From Owenia fusiformis (Eukaryota; Annelida; Polychaeta; Sabellida; Oweniidae): a stretch of DNA of 64,000 nt. The notes beneath the pieces are model-generated. The model was not told where the DNA came from. It made no database searches and saw nothing but the letters and a program-made list of their open reading frames with translations. The number at the start of each line of letters is the position of its first letter. Positions within the stretch are counted from its first letter, which is position 1. Shown here in pieces: positions 33,738 to 47,200 of this stretch. Location: contig CAIIXF020000006.1 in assembly GCA_903813345.2 (NCBI GenBank), forward strand, positions 6,438,989 through 6,502,988, given 5' to 3'. The translations under genes and the position numbers were made by a program.

Positions 33738-36700
33738 CTGGAAACATTACACATAGCAATAACACACTTCTCTCGATAAATAATCTTAATCTCTGTGTTT
33801 ATCAATTTGACATTTATTTATTTATTTTGAACTCTAAGTGAAGCCATATTTTGGCACATTTTGCTAGTTGGATCATTTGTTGGATTCAATGTTGTATACC
33901 TAGTAATGGTATTTTTGATGCATTTTTATTACACTTTGGTGCATAACTTTGCAACATACAAAAAATTGAAAATGAAATTTGATTATTTAACTTTTCAGAG
34001 TGGAAATATTAAGAAATCCTGTCATACAATTTTAGGGATAATACTGTCTCTTATCCCCCTATTCCCTTGTTCCCTAACATGGTGGATCAAAATGTTTTCA
34101 AGCTTTATGGCCTGGCCATCTTAATATAAAGATATAAACATTTTATCATAATGTTCTTTTATTAGCCTCCTGGTAAACAACAACCTTTATGCAAAGGTCT
34201 CAAATTGCACATTTATGAGACTTAAAATTTGTAATGTGTAGGAAAATACAAACTTAAACTCAATTTGCTAAAATGGAAGAAGCATAGAATGGATATTTTT
34301 GTATTACATAATTTAGACCCTGGGGATATTGGGTCAGGTACAGAAAATTACCATTTTGCTTCTTAGATGAAAACAAAATTCACAAAATACATTACTTTCA
34401 ACCTAGATCTCTATAATGTGAATACTGTATGTATCAAATTTATATATTTCAACTGAATATGCTTAGGATCTTTAGTACAACACCTCACATTATCAAAACA
34501 TATTAGGGTTTAGCTGATATAAAATATTATTTCTGTTGCTTACCTTAAATCTCTTATATTATTCCACAAGTCATGCTAGTTCGGTTGTCCTCTGATATGA
34601 CAAAGCATGTCAACAATCCAATTTATATCTACTCTTGATAATTTTGACTGAACTCTGTTGGGCATAGATAAAGACCATTCTATGTAATCTTTAAAGGCCC
34701 TGTGGAAAGTTTTGTACTCTTCAGCCAATTGAAAATTAGATGGCACACACATTTTAATTATTTATGGAATAGTGTCTGAACAATATTAATACTGTATAAA
34801 ATCATGACATAGCATGAATTCTAAGCTTTTGCAGTAGTTGATTGACAGATCAGGATATTTAGTTGAAAGTAACCCAGAAAATAAAATAAAAAATTTAGAT
34901 CATATTTCCAACAAAGACTGTGTATGATGCATTTTGTCTCATAAGAACAAGGCATTTAAACTTATTTCAAAACAAAATAATTCATGCATAAAATATGTAT
35001 GTTACCAATCAATTGCCTCTGTTTCTTATGAAGTAAACATTTTATCAAGAATAGCCGAAAAATTATAATACTTGCACTAATGTATTCCATTAGCTTCATA
35101 TATTACACTGTTGTGTCCATTAACTTTGCTTATCTGTTTTTTTAAATTTATTTACTTGATGTCAGTACTTTGTGGCTTTCACAATATTTGTGTCAAATAG
35201 TTTGTATTTTGTATCTTAATGAGTTTAGCTTGCTGAATTTGTTATTTTATTGTGCAGAAAACTGAGATGATTATCATTTACCCTACATTATACATGTACC
35301 AATAGAATTGAGGTCATGCTTGACATGTATTTTTAAATATAATTTGTGAATTATTTGTAGGGGTCCAATTGTTCTGTAATATTAATATTGCCCTTTGTGC
35401 TTCGTACTTGAAAGTCTACTTTATTTCAAATTATGAAATGTACCTATGTCCAATACTTGAGGATCTTATTCTCCGGTTCTTCAATGACATGATAAGATAA
35501 GCTATTGGCTCTTGTAAATATTTTATCGTAAACATGTATTCATTCAGACAAACACACAATCCGAGAGCATAAGGGGTTGCACCATGATTACAACATTTAT
35601 GATGATTGTATGGTTGTGTAAGGTTGTGAAAATAGAATTAAAAGAAATAAAAAGACACCACCTTGGGCAAGGCAAGCAGGTCTTTTGAAATTGTATTTGT
35701 GGGTTAGATCATTGAGCTTTATAGGTTCCTACCAGAAGTGGCGACATATATTCTCTCTATTTTGTGGATGATGTAACAAATTGTAGGTGACATTTTATCT
35801 GAATTTTTCCTTGGGCAATTGTTACTGGACATTTTCATTGAAAGGAACATTACACGTGTATATGGTACACCAAACTCAAAATATATAGTTATAAAACCAA
35901 AAGAATAGAGATATAAGTTTCCAATGACATAATATAATATTGTTCTTAACATGAGTGGTTTTTAGGATCTATTGTCTTTTAGACACTTAGATATAAGATT
36001 CAAGTGGATCATTTTACATTTTACTGCTACTCAGGCTTATGGACAGCCCTACGGAAACATGGACAGTTATGTAAATTTATCTATTAAATAAAGCAGTTAT
36101 AGGGGTTGTGTGTTTGACTAAGTTTATACAGTACTCAAACTTGCCAAGTCATTCAAAGAGTTATAAACACAATCAGTAGCAGATAATTCTGAATTGGTCA
36201 CTGATATAGAAACAAGTCCTCTTGAGGGTCAATAATGAGAAACTATCCATCAGGTACCTCTATTAATCAGTAACTATTTTGAAATGTTAAAAGTGACAAA
36301 GACATGTACACAACAGCATTAGGCCTTTCCAATAAACCATGACATCTTTTGGTGAACCAAAGAATATTTGGTTAGATTTCTGATGTCTTAAAGGGAGAAT
36401 ATGCAAAATATTTATCTGATTAAAACAACTATCTACATACTTTTTTGTGGCTTGGTTAAATGGATGTGAACTATAAGTTCCGATATGTATCAACAAAATG
36501 ACGAGATAGTGATGAAGAACACGTCAAACCGAGTTTAGGATTTTTGTGCAAATTTTCTTCCTTCATTCAAAAATATCAATTTAAGGCGATGTTTCTTTAA
36601 CTTAGTTTTGGCTTTGACATTTTAGCAGGAAAATTAATATTATAGAAGCAATCACACGAAGGATATCGACCCCAAATTCACCTGTTGATTATTTAATACT

Positions 36701-38145
36701 ATTAATATTATTAATCGCCTTATTTGAAAAAACTATCAACACAATTTTAACATAGTTTAATTCTAATCCAAATGACATGAACTCCATGTTTTTCAATCTC
36801 TCCATAAATTATATTCCACACAATCCTAAAATGTGGTGTTGACTCTAGGCTGGCTAGATTTGAACTGAAAGGTCAATGGGTTCGTGAACTCTAATAGTTA
36901 TTCACTAGGAATATTATAATTATAAAGAGGTCAAAAGCCCTCTATCGGGTGCAAAATTAGTTAAAATGATTTTAAAGTCACACTGAACGAAAACCTTTTA
37001 ACTCAACTTGAATTTTGCTCTCGCAGTCGATCAAAACTGAAACTTCTTTCATCAATATCGAGGTGAGTGATTTTTTTTTACTCTAGTATTTCAATAAAAA
37101 AGAGGGTTGGGGTCATAACCGTTCTCCAGGACAGGTTTAATGTACCAACGATTTTTTTTAGAGTTTTTCTGAGGAATTATTCCAGATTTACCGCTATTCC
37201 ACTTTTAATACACATGCAGCAATGTTTATAAACAAAATCGTCAGAAGATCTTGAAAATAAGCAATAAGATAATATATTATTACCACCTTGCTGGGCCAGT
37301 TTTTGGGGTTTTAGTGTTAGTTTAGAAGGCATTCATTTTACTATATCGACCAGAGCAATATGTGACGTCATAGTGGTGGTCAAGAATGCATTTAACGACT
37401 GGCAATTTTTCCCAGGAAATTAGATATCTTTCAGTGAGTAAGATTTTCTTGCTGTTTCAGTCCTGGTCATTAATGGTGGTAATAATACTAATAACGTCAT
37501 TTCTGCGGGCAATATAGTAAAATATTGGGCCTTCGGCTCTCGTTCCAATATTTCACTATATTGCCCTTCGAAATGACGTCATTGTACTAATATTTCTTCC
37601 CTGAAACTGTGAGTGGCATAGTTTACTTTATCTATGGATCTGTTTTCTATTACAGCCATTTGCCCCTTTATTCAGGTAAAACAATGAGATAGTTAAAGCC
37701 TCAGTCACAATTGCTCTGTGGATGCCGTACAGTGGCCGTAGCTTCACAAATCAATATAAAAATGTACATCATACTGCTTACCCCTATATTTTTTGATGCA
37801 GATTTTTCTCAATTTTGGGAAGCCACAGCTGCCGTACTGTTGCCATAGATCAAATGTGACTGAGGCATTAGTATAAAATACATTGAAAGTATATTTAACT
37901 TCAGGTAAAGACCAGTATGGGATGTTTACATTGTTTAGTATAACAGACTGCAGAAGTTGAAGAGAGGTTATGCCTTTGTATTCTGTGCCTCCAGGTAGGG
38001 CTACCCTTTAAGTTTGATTTTTTCTTTTCGAAATGTCATTCTAGTCTTGTATGTCACTTCCTCAGAGAAATGGGTGTGGGTATTGCAATGTTGAAAAGTT
38101 GACATAGAATTTTGTATAAGTGTCAAGTATATATATCATGAACTT
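33738..38145. other. Intergenic: upstream of OATP, downstream of DDC-A
   Basis: No coding sequence recognised. It must include the OATP promoter and 5' UTR exon, which I could not place. A foldback element lies at 37452-37611. Confidence 0.5.
37452..37611. mobile_element. Foldback MITE
   Basis: The arms pair as GGGCAATATAGTAAAATATT (from 37507) with AATATTTCACTATATTGCCC (to 37565), flanked by mirrored AACGTCATTT / AAATGACGTC, and further out TGTTTCAG / CTGAAACTG. The loop is GGGCCTTCGGCTC. Confidence 0.75.
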
Positions 38146-38149
38146 TTTT

Positions 38150-38155
38150 TTTATT
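38150..38155 (-). terminator. DDC: DDC-A polyadenylation signal
   Basis: AATAAA on the minus strand about 76 bp past the DDC-A stop codon. Confidence 0.55.
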
Positions 38156-38230
38156 TATGTACGGTATTAAATATTTGTACATTTGCTAGTATTTTTTTTG
38201 ATAGACAGTATATGTAGTATCTATGGGTTA

Positions 38231-41200
38231 TCATTGGTTGTTTTCCATTATTCCTGTAGCCAGTTCAGTGATGACACTCCAGGCATATGTGATATCTTTT
38301 GATTCAGTTGATTTTGCACATACAGCAAATCTGATGAAATATGTGTCATTAATCTTTGAGGGTACAAGGTGGATTCTTCCATCTTCATTGATCAGTTTAA
38401 GAAGCTTCTCATTTGGCTCATTTGGGCCCTGAAATAATTTAATATCAGTTTGAATATCAGTAAGAAAGGGAACATTTTTACCTGCTAAACATTCATTTTG
38501 ACAACAACAAAAAACAATATAAGGAAGGATTTTTTTGACTGTGTTTCACTTCCAAAATCCTTTGTTGTAAAAGTCAAGATAATTTGAATCTTCAGGTCAT
38601 GCATTAATCAGTTTTTTAAATCATTCAACAGTGAATTTAATTTACCTTTATTCTGAAGCATACCAGTCCCATGATAACTTCAGCTGTGATCTCAAACCTG
38701 TCATCTTTTACCACTAAGGCTTCAAACTCATGTGCTAATGTGATATGCTGAAAACAATGAAATACTATAGCTATCAATACTGGACTTCTTGTCATGAATT
38801 TAATGAGCATTCTGTTCCTGACTTAGTAGCTGATTTATTATGCCTTGCTCTGTTGATTGCATGATCTTCGCATGTGATGTGATGTTCATTTTTGATCTTA
38901 TACAATTGTTTCATTGTTTATGACGCTGATATGAAAATCATTAATTTTGGTTCAGGACTTACTTTTCTTATATATTCCTGCAGTGCCTTCACGCCATATA
39001 GTCTTAGTACAAACCACAATTTCAAAGACCTGAATCTTCTGCCAAATGGTATTTGCCAATGCTGAAAATGATACTAATGCATGTTGGTTGGAAAATAACG
39101 GCTATTGAGAATGTGTATTAAATTTGAAGATTTTTGAAGATCTCCCTCCCACTTCATACAGAACTCATAAAGTATCAATGACTTACCCTGAAGTCTGGTA
39201 CACTTCCTGTATTATTGTGCCTAAGATAAAGTGGCTCCACTTTAAACGCTTCTACCATATAAGATGTATCTTTGAACCTGAACAAAAATCAAATCCAGTA
39301 TGACAACTGTTCTCAGGAAAGATTTCTTATGAATGGATTGGAGGTCTCATTCAGAAGGAGAAAGAATATTTTGAGTAGATGATGAATACTACCAAATAAA
39401 TTGCACAAATAGCAACATCACAAAACACCTAAACTATAAAGCAGAACAGAATTCATATTCAAACTCTGGAAAATGTAAAATTAAGGATATTTCAGTTCAT
39501 TATCCCACCGAACAAAGTTCGAGGGGGATATAGAGAAGCCTTCCGTTCGTCCGTCCGTCCGTTCGTCCGTCTGTCCGTCCGTCCGTGTGTCCGGGTGATA
39601 ACTCCAATACCGGTTGACGGATTTGGTTGAAATGTTATAGGCTTATGCCTTATGAGTGTAGGACCTCTACTCGAGAAGGAATTTTCAATATGGCCACTCA
39701 ATTCAAAATGGACGCCATTTTTTGTAAAAATGTAATCGTTGATAACTCAAAAACAAGTTGACAGATTTGGTTAAAATTTTATATGCTGATGCCTAAGGAC
39801 AAAGGAGTTTCGCTTAAAAAAAGATTTTCAAGATGGCCGCTTAATTTTAAAATGGCGGCCATTTTTTGTAAAAATATGTGATCTTTGATAACTCAAATAC
39901 CAGTGAACGGATTTGGTTCAAATTTTATATGATGATGCTTAGGGACACAGTAGCTATGTTTGACAAAACAATTTCAAGATGGCCGCTTAATTTCAAAATG
40001 GCGGTAATTTTTCGTAAAAGACATAATCTTTGATAACTCAAATACCAGTGAACAGATTTGGTTGAAATTTTATATGATTATGCCTAGGGACACAGTAGCT
40101 TTGTAAATAATAATAATTTTCAAGATGGCGGCCAATTTTCGTAAAAAATGTAATCTTTGATAACTCATATGCCAGTGAACGGATTTGGTTCAAATTTTAT
40201 ATGATGATGCCTAGTTCACAATGGTATAAACTAACTTTGTACCAAATTTCATGCTTCTATCACAAAGTGCACAAACATTTCAACATTTACACTAGTTATA
40301 ATAAGCATAATATGTTTTGTTCGGTGGGATTTGCTACTCCGTGGAGTTGCTGTTTTTCTAGTTTTCTCTGAGACTGTAATTGTCTCATAAAAACATATTG
40401 CAGCTTACCACATTGCTGAGCAGTCAAAGTTCACCAGTAACCATTTATGAGGGTTGAAGTCAAAGGACATTGCATGCTGAAAAAATGTTTAGGATGAAAG
40501 AAATGAGTATCATGTTTTTCTTACAGCGTGACAGGTTTGAATCTACCCTTTGCATTCGTTCACCTTCACTTCTTAAAAGAGAGATTCGTCTTCACTCTTT
40601 CAGTTTACAATAAATCTCTGATCTCACCGAGCCAATCAGAGTTCGTCGTCGAAATATGGACGACTTTCTGTATGGTCATTTCATATTACATCACCGCATA
40701 TTTAATGAGCATGTATTTAGCATGCGTTCCTTCCACTTCGCTGATTGGTTGAGAAAGGGTCTGCGTGGTCAATTTGGAATGATTTATTACTGGGGCTGTC
40801 ATAAGCACCAATCTTCAGGATGGAGCTATGAAACTGTAATATAGTCTATACTAGGCAGAGGGTAGTTTATAACTAGACTCTGCGCGCAGGGTAGTTTAAA
40901 TCAAGTATTTGAGCTTGCACCATGATGAAAGTTAAGTGTAACACAGTCAATATCATTATCAACTTCAACTATGCATTTGCCAACATAGTATACAAATCTA
41001 TAGACTAAAGAACTAGGTATGGTATGTGGATTAGGACCCCACCTCGACACATTTTTCGCAATTATTTTCTAAAAAGTCATAGGATACGTTATGTAGTGTT
41101 CAAATTTGTTATTGTCCCGAACTGTATACAAAATTCGGTGGGAGTCCGAGGCTGAACCTTAAGATATCAACATGTTCCCATACCAATTTGTCAAATTTAG

Positions 41201-44200
41201 ATGTGTTTCCATACCAACCAATATAATGCCCAAAAGCCATACCAAATGTCAACATATAGGACCAATGGTATACCAATGCTATGACTCATGGTCCAAAGTA
41301 GAATAATTCCTGGGAAAAAAGCTAATATTTAAAATGAAGAAGGTCCCAAGAAGAAGGCGACCTTTGAGGAAAATGTTCCAAAACAGCCTAAGATTAAGGA
41401 TATGTGTAGATACTAGACCAATGCCATACCACAAGTTCGAGATAACATATTTTCCATGACCGTTTTCATACCAGAAAGTGGAAAAATCTGACCATTGCCA
41501 TAGCTCAAAAGTCATAATATGGGGGCATTCTCATACCAGATCCTAAAATTTGGGTCCATTGCCAAATTACCAAGACAGTGTAAAAAAAAGGTACCCCATG
41601 TACGCCGAGGATCCACATCAAGTTTATATACAGTGAACCCCCTGGGATTACTGTTCCCTTTTCCAAAATTCATGGACATAATGTAGAAGAAAATGAGAAA
41701 AATATCTCCTTTTGGATATTGGGTATTATTCTAATCGACATAGACAGGGGAAAAAATATCTAAGTATTTCCTACGTACCTCAACTCCATCGAGTAGGTAT
41801 CTATATTCTGGACAGATGAAGGCACTTCCAGCATATGCAGCATCAATGTGCATCCAAATCCCTTCTTTCTCACCTATAACATCATAAAAACACTAAGAGT
41901 ATTCTATATGTACCTCAACTCCATCAAGTAAGTATCTATATTCTGGACAGATGAAGGCACTTCCAGCATATGCAGCATCAATGTGCATCCAAATCCCTTC
42001 TTTCTCACCTATAACATCATAAAAACACTAAGAGTATTCTATATGTACCTCAACTCCATCAAGTAAGTATCTATATTCTGGACAGATGAAGGCACTTCCA
42101 GCATATGCAGCATCAATGTGCATCCAAATCCCTTCTTTCTCACCTGTATAGATGATGAGTTAAAATTTGGATGGTTTTATAAACATCTCAAAATTTGATT
42201 AATTGATAAGATACTGGTCATAATGACAACACTAATTGTACTAGTAACTTCCCTTTGTGAATATGTCTTTTTCTTATATGTTTTCATTTTCTTTTAGATG
42301 TATACTTGTTTTAAAAAGTAAAACTTACAAACTGTTCCCAGCTCTTTTGTGTTGTCAAATCCACAGGATAATGTTGTCCCCAATGTGGCACATACCTATG
42401 GAACATATTAAATAAAATGAATGTTTATTATACATTACACATACATACATGTATTTATTTAATATATAGTTGAGCCTCGATTATTTGTTCAAGATCAATA
42501 TAAGATATAATATGAATATCCCATTTCTTCACATGTCTAGACAGACTAGCTCAGATTTTGAACTTTAGGAATATTTCTCAGTATGAAAATCGAAAACTTC
42601 TCTTTTGCCATGCTTGTGCTTCGTCGTAGGATTTAGAATTTTCCAAGGCTTGGGAGAATATTAGGAAGTCATCTATTATGATTCTTGGTTCAATGGATTA
42701 ATAGTTTCTTTATATTCTATCTATTAGCACTTACAAAACATGGTATTAGTCCCTGTGATTTGTCTTTGTTGATTGCCTCCTGAAGTGTGTCCCCACGTAA
42801 ACTATGTTTGTCATCAGCAGGAAGCTGCATTATTTTCACATGTCCTAGAAGACCAGCTCGTTCAACAGAGGAATGTGCCTGTAAAATGACAAATTTGAGA
42901 TAATCTGATAATACAGATACAAAATCATATTTTTAATATTTTATTGTTTATTATTGTCCTGTGGATACACTTTTCATTTGTCCATACATATATGTATACC
43001 TTACATTATCTGAGCAATAAGCCACGAGTTTGGCAGCCACTTCTTCATCATTCTTAACATCAGGGTGAGTTTGTCTGTAGTCATGTACAGCTTTATGCCT
43101 GGCGGCCAATAGAGCAACAAGTGTTGATTCTGATGCTGTACCCTATAAATCAAATGCTCAAAGATTTGATTTGAAATAATGACCTGACCTATACCAAAAT
43201 ATTTGCTTTGTCTTACTTATATTTTATAACCCAAAGTTGAGCTTCTGATGCAAAACCCTAAGATGTACAGGGTGAGCCAAAAATGTAACTCAAACAAATT
43301 TTGATAAGTCAGTCATCCAGTATGGGTTCAAAGTCAAATTTGATACAATTGGACCTTGTTTAATGTCGTTTCATTCATGTAAGTTTCATAGGTCTATTCC
43401 AAATGAACAAACTGTGTTATTCAGATTTGTTTGGGTTACCTTTTTTGTCTCACCCTGTATCATTGATCATCTTGAAATTGTATGCATATAATTACTTACT
43501 GGTTTTGAAATGATATTTATATTGTGGACTGAAACTACATGACATTTAATTAATTGAGTACCCTTTGCATTCGTTTGACTTCACTTCTTAAAAGAGAGCT
43601 TCGTCTTCACTCTTTCAAACTAAAATAAACCTGTGAACTCACCGCGCCAATCAGTGTTCCTCGGCCAAATTTGACCGACGTTCTATATATGGTCATTCCT
43701 TCTGACGTCATCGTTGAACCCGGAATTGACCAATGACATGCGCATATTTAATTAGAACGCTTTTGGCGTATGTTGCTTCAAGCTCGCTGATTGGTGGAAG
43801 AAAGGTCAGCGCATAGGTCAAAAGTGATTTATTACCCAAACTGTCACTGGTACCCGTCATGGGGGTGGGGCTACTAAACTGTAATATGGTCTCTACTAGG
43901 CAGAGTGTAGTTTAACTAGACTCTGCACGCAGGGCTATAATTGAGCTTTATGGGTTTAGAAACTTTTCATGTTTTTCCATATTTCCATTCATATTACCTG
44001 TATGACTCCACCGCCTTTCCCACCAGAGAGGAACTGTTCTGGAAGATTCAACAGTTTTGCCAACCAATCCATCATCACCACCTCTAGTTCAGTACATGCT
44101 GGACTACAGGCCTAAAATTAGGCTGTTATTGTAGAAATATTATTTACTCCATAGTGTCATAGTGGGAGAAAACCAGTAAGAGATATTGTTTCTTACTGAG

Positions 44201-47200
44201 GTACTAGAGTAGTTGTCTCCTGAGGTATAACCCTTTAATCAGAACTTATTATACCTAACTCATGTAGTTCATTCCTCAAAGAGATAATTTAATCATCATT
44301 TTTGTCATTTTTACATGTAAATATCAGATCACTGTCTACATTTATTTGCTCAGTCTTCCCATGCAATAAAGAAATTGTTTTTTATTAATGTTAAATTAAT
44401 TAATTCTGATATTTCATGAACTTAAACTCACAGGAGGGGATGGAGTAAACCCCCAGGACTATAGTCCTAAGAAAGAATTTTCCAAGCCTTTCATATTTAA
44501 TGACCTACCTCATTAAATTCCTGAGTATTTTAGGGTTCCTTTTATATAGTTAATCCCCAATCCTATGGATTTATCTGCAGAACTATCTCGATTTTACAAG
44601 TTATTTAACTTATTTCAACCTTCAAAATTTCTCCATAAATGGTATGCATCCGGGCTCTGGGAAGCTTTAATAGACCTGAATGTCAATAAGGGGATACCTC
44701 TTCTAAAACCAACCGCCACCTTGAAAAAGGTGCAATCTTTATCAATGAAAATGGATAGTCCTCATTCTGCCGATGAACCCATACGATTGAGGATTCATAC
44801 ACAAAAAAGATTGATAAGATACTCAGGAATTTATTGAGGTAGGCAATTTTAGTTTGTAAGGCATGGAAAATTCTCCCATGTTGTAATTAGATGGACAACC
44901 TAAAGGGACATTCTCAGGACTATAGACCTGGCACGGGATAGATCCATAATAGTCTAAAAGTCCTCATATACTTACCCATGAGAATCCTGTGCATGCAATG
45001 GCATCAGAGAGAATATCAGCACATATAGATGGATAAGAGTTTGCTGTGGGAAAGTAGGCATGGAACTGTGGATGATGCCAGTGGGTCACCTGAAATAGAT
45101 ATTTAATGGCTTTATATATACCATTTTCGGATCCTGGCTATACTCCTGAAATAATCTTATAATATGATATTACAGAGTCTAAGTTTGTATTCATGAATGC
45201 AGCTTCTTATTAGCTTTCCTACATGTATCAACAAATTCTAAAACATACAATCAAAAACTTGGGCTTGTATTCATGAACGCAAATAATTGGCTACTGGCTA
45301 CAAGGTGGATTTCTGGTTTTTGGCTACTGGATTAACTCAATTTTCATAAATTAACATGTCATTTTGAAGTTGAAATAATGAACAACCCATTAGTCGATGA
45401 ACATTGATCGCAGGTTTTTTTATGAAAATTATGAAATAATTTGATTTATGAACTGAATGAAGTTAAAAGCATTGAAAAGGAGTTTGAAATTGGTGCCGTA
45501 AAGCTTAAGCTTGTTTTGCAAATTATGGCATATAAAATTGGACAGGTCCTTTAAGTTTTATTTATCCCTCGAAGTACAGTACTCAATGCTGACCTTTAGT
45601 TAATTAAGCTTACAATATGCAGAGTTTTATTCATGCTTGAATGTATTTGCAGTATACCAATTAGAAGCTTATATGTAGGTATATAGGTAATTTGTGATGA
45701 AGGCATCAGAACATAGGCACAGAATTATGTTAGAACCTCAGTTAGACTAGCTAGAGCCAGCAAACAGTCAAGCTGCTTTGCAAAAACCCACCTACCCAGC
45801 CCCTATCACCTCATCAGGTTTAGTATGAAATAACAACTGACCAGCAATTATTGTAAGTATGTTAAGATTTTACCTTTTAAATGACTTTTTTCAACCTTAA
45901 TTTAAGGAATAAGCTATTATAGGCTAATTAAAGTTGCCTAATTAGCTAATTAGGTGGATTTGCTTAATTAGCTAATCCTATTATATTTCTTCATTCATTG
46001 CTTTTGCGGCACCTTCGCAGACTCCTTTCGCCAAAAAATAGTAATATTTGAATGAAGCAGAATAAATGCAACTATAATGATCAATTATAGTAAAGCCGCT
46101 TGGTTGAATTAGTGATCATAGGTCATTGTTACTTGCTGCAAAATAGGCAGATTAACCTGCTATTTAGGTCAGCAAGTGGGTTTGATTTAGCTTTCAGCAA
46201 TGGGGATGCACTGCAGATACTATTCATACTTAATGAGATTGTCATCAAATTACAATCCACCTTGTAGCCAGTAGCCAATTATTTGCGTTCATGAATACAA
46301 GTCCAAGTTTTTAATTGTATGTTTTAGAATTTGTTGATACATGTAGGAAAGCTAATAAGATAAGTTGATAATGATAGCCTATTAATATTTATCTTAAACT
46401 AATTGGTATATTTGTTTGGGAATCCCCCAGTCAGTCCATTATGGTATAGTGGTTAGGATTCCTGGCTTTCACCCAGGCAGCCCAGGTTTGATTCTAAATG
46501 GAACACTTCTTTTTATTTTATTTTAACAACAATTGAACATGACATCTATTTTATGATAGTGAAAATTTATTAGTACCCACCCCTAGCATAATGACCCTTT
46601 CTATGTCAACTAGTACTCAACCTTGGAATAATGACCCTCCAGCCTATGTCTAATAGCATTCACCTCTGGCATGATGACCCTCTATTTCTACTAATACTCA
46701 ACCCTGGCATAATGACCCTCTCTATGTCTAATAGTACTCACCCCTGGCATAATGAACCTCTCTATGTCTAATAGTACTCACCCCTGGCATAATAACCCTT
46801 TCCTTTTCTAATAGTACTCACCCCTTGCATGACGACCCTCTTCATGTCTAATAGTACTCACCCCTGGCATAATAACCCTCTCTATTTCTAATAGTACTCA
46901 CTCCTGGCATGACGACCCTCTCTATTTCGAATAGTACTCACCCCTGGCATAATAACCCTCTCTATTTGTAATAGTACTCATCTCTGGCATAATGACCCTC
47001 TCTATTTCTAATAGTACTCACCCCTGGCATAATGAACCTCTCTATGTCTAAAAGTACTTACCCCTGACATAATGACCCTCTTTATGTCTAATAGTATTCG
47101 CCCCTGGCATAATGACCCTCTCTATTTCTAATAGTACTCACCCCTGGCATAATGAACCTCTCTATGTCTAAAAGTACTTACCCCTGACAAAATGACCCTC

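Noticed and set aside
44565-44837. 90-codon ORF in a DDC-A intron
   Set aside because: It lies between the arms of a foldback element and resembles no protein.
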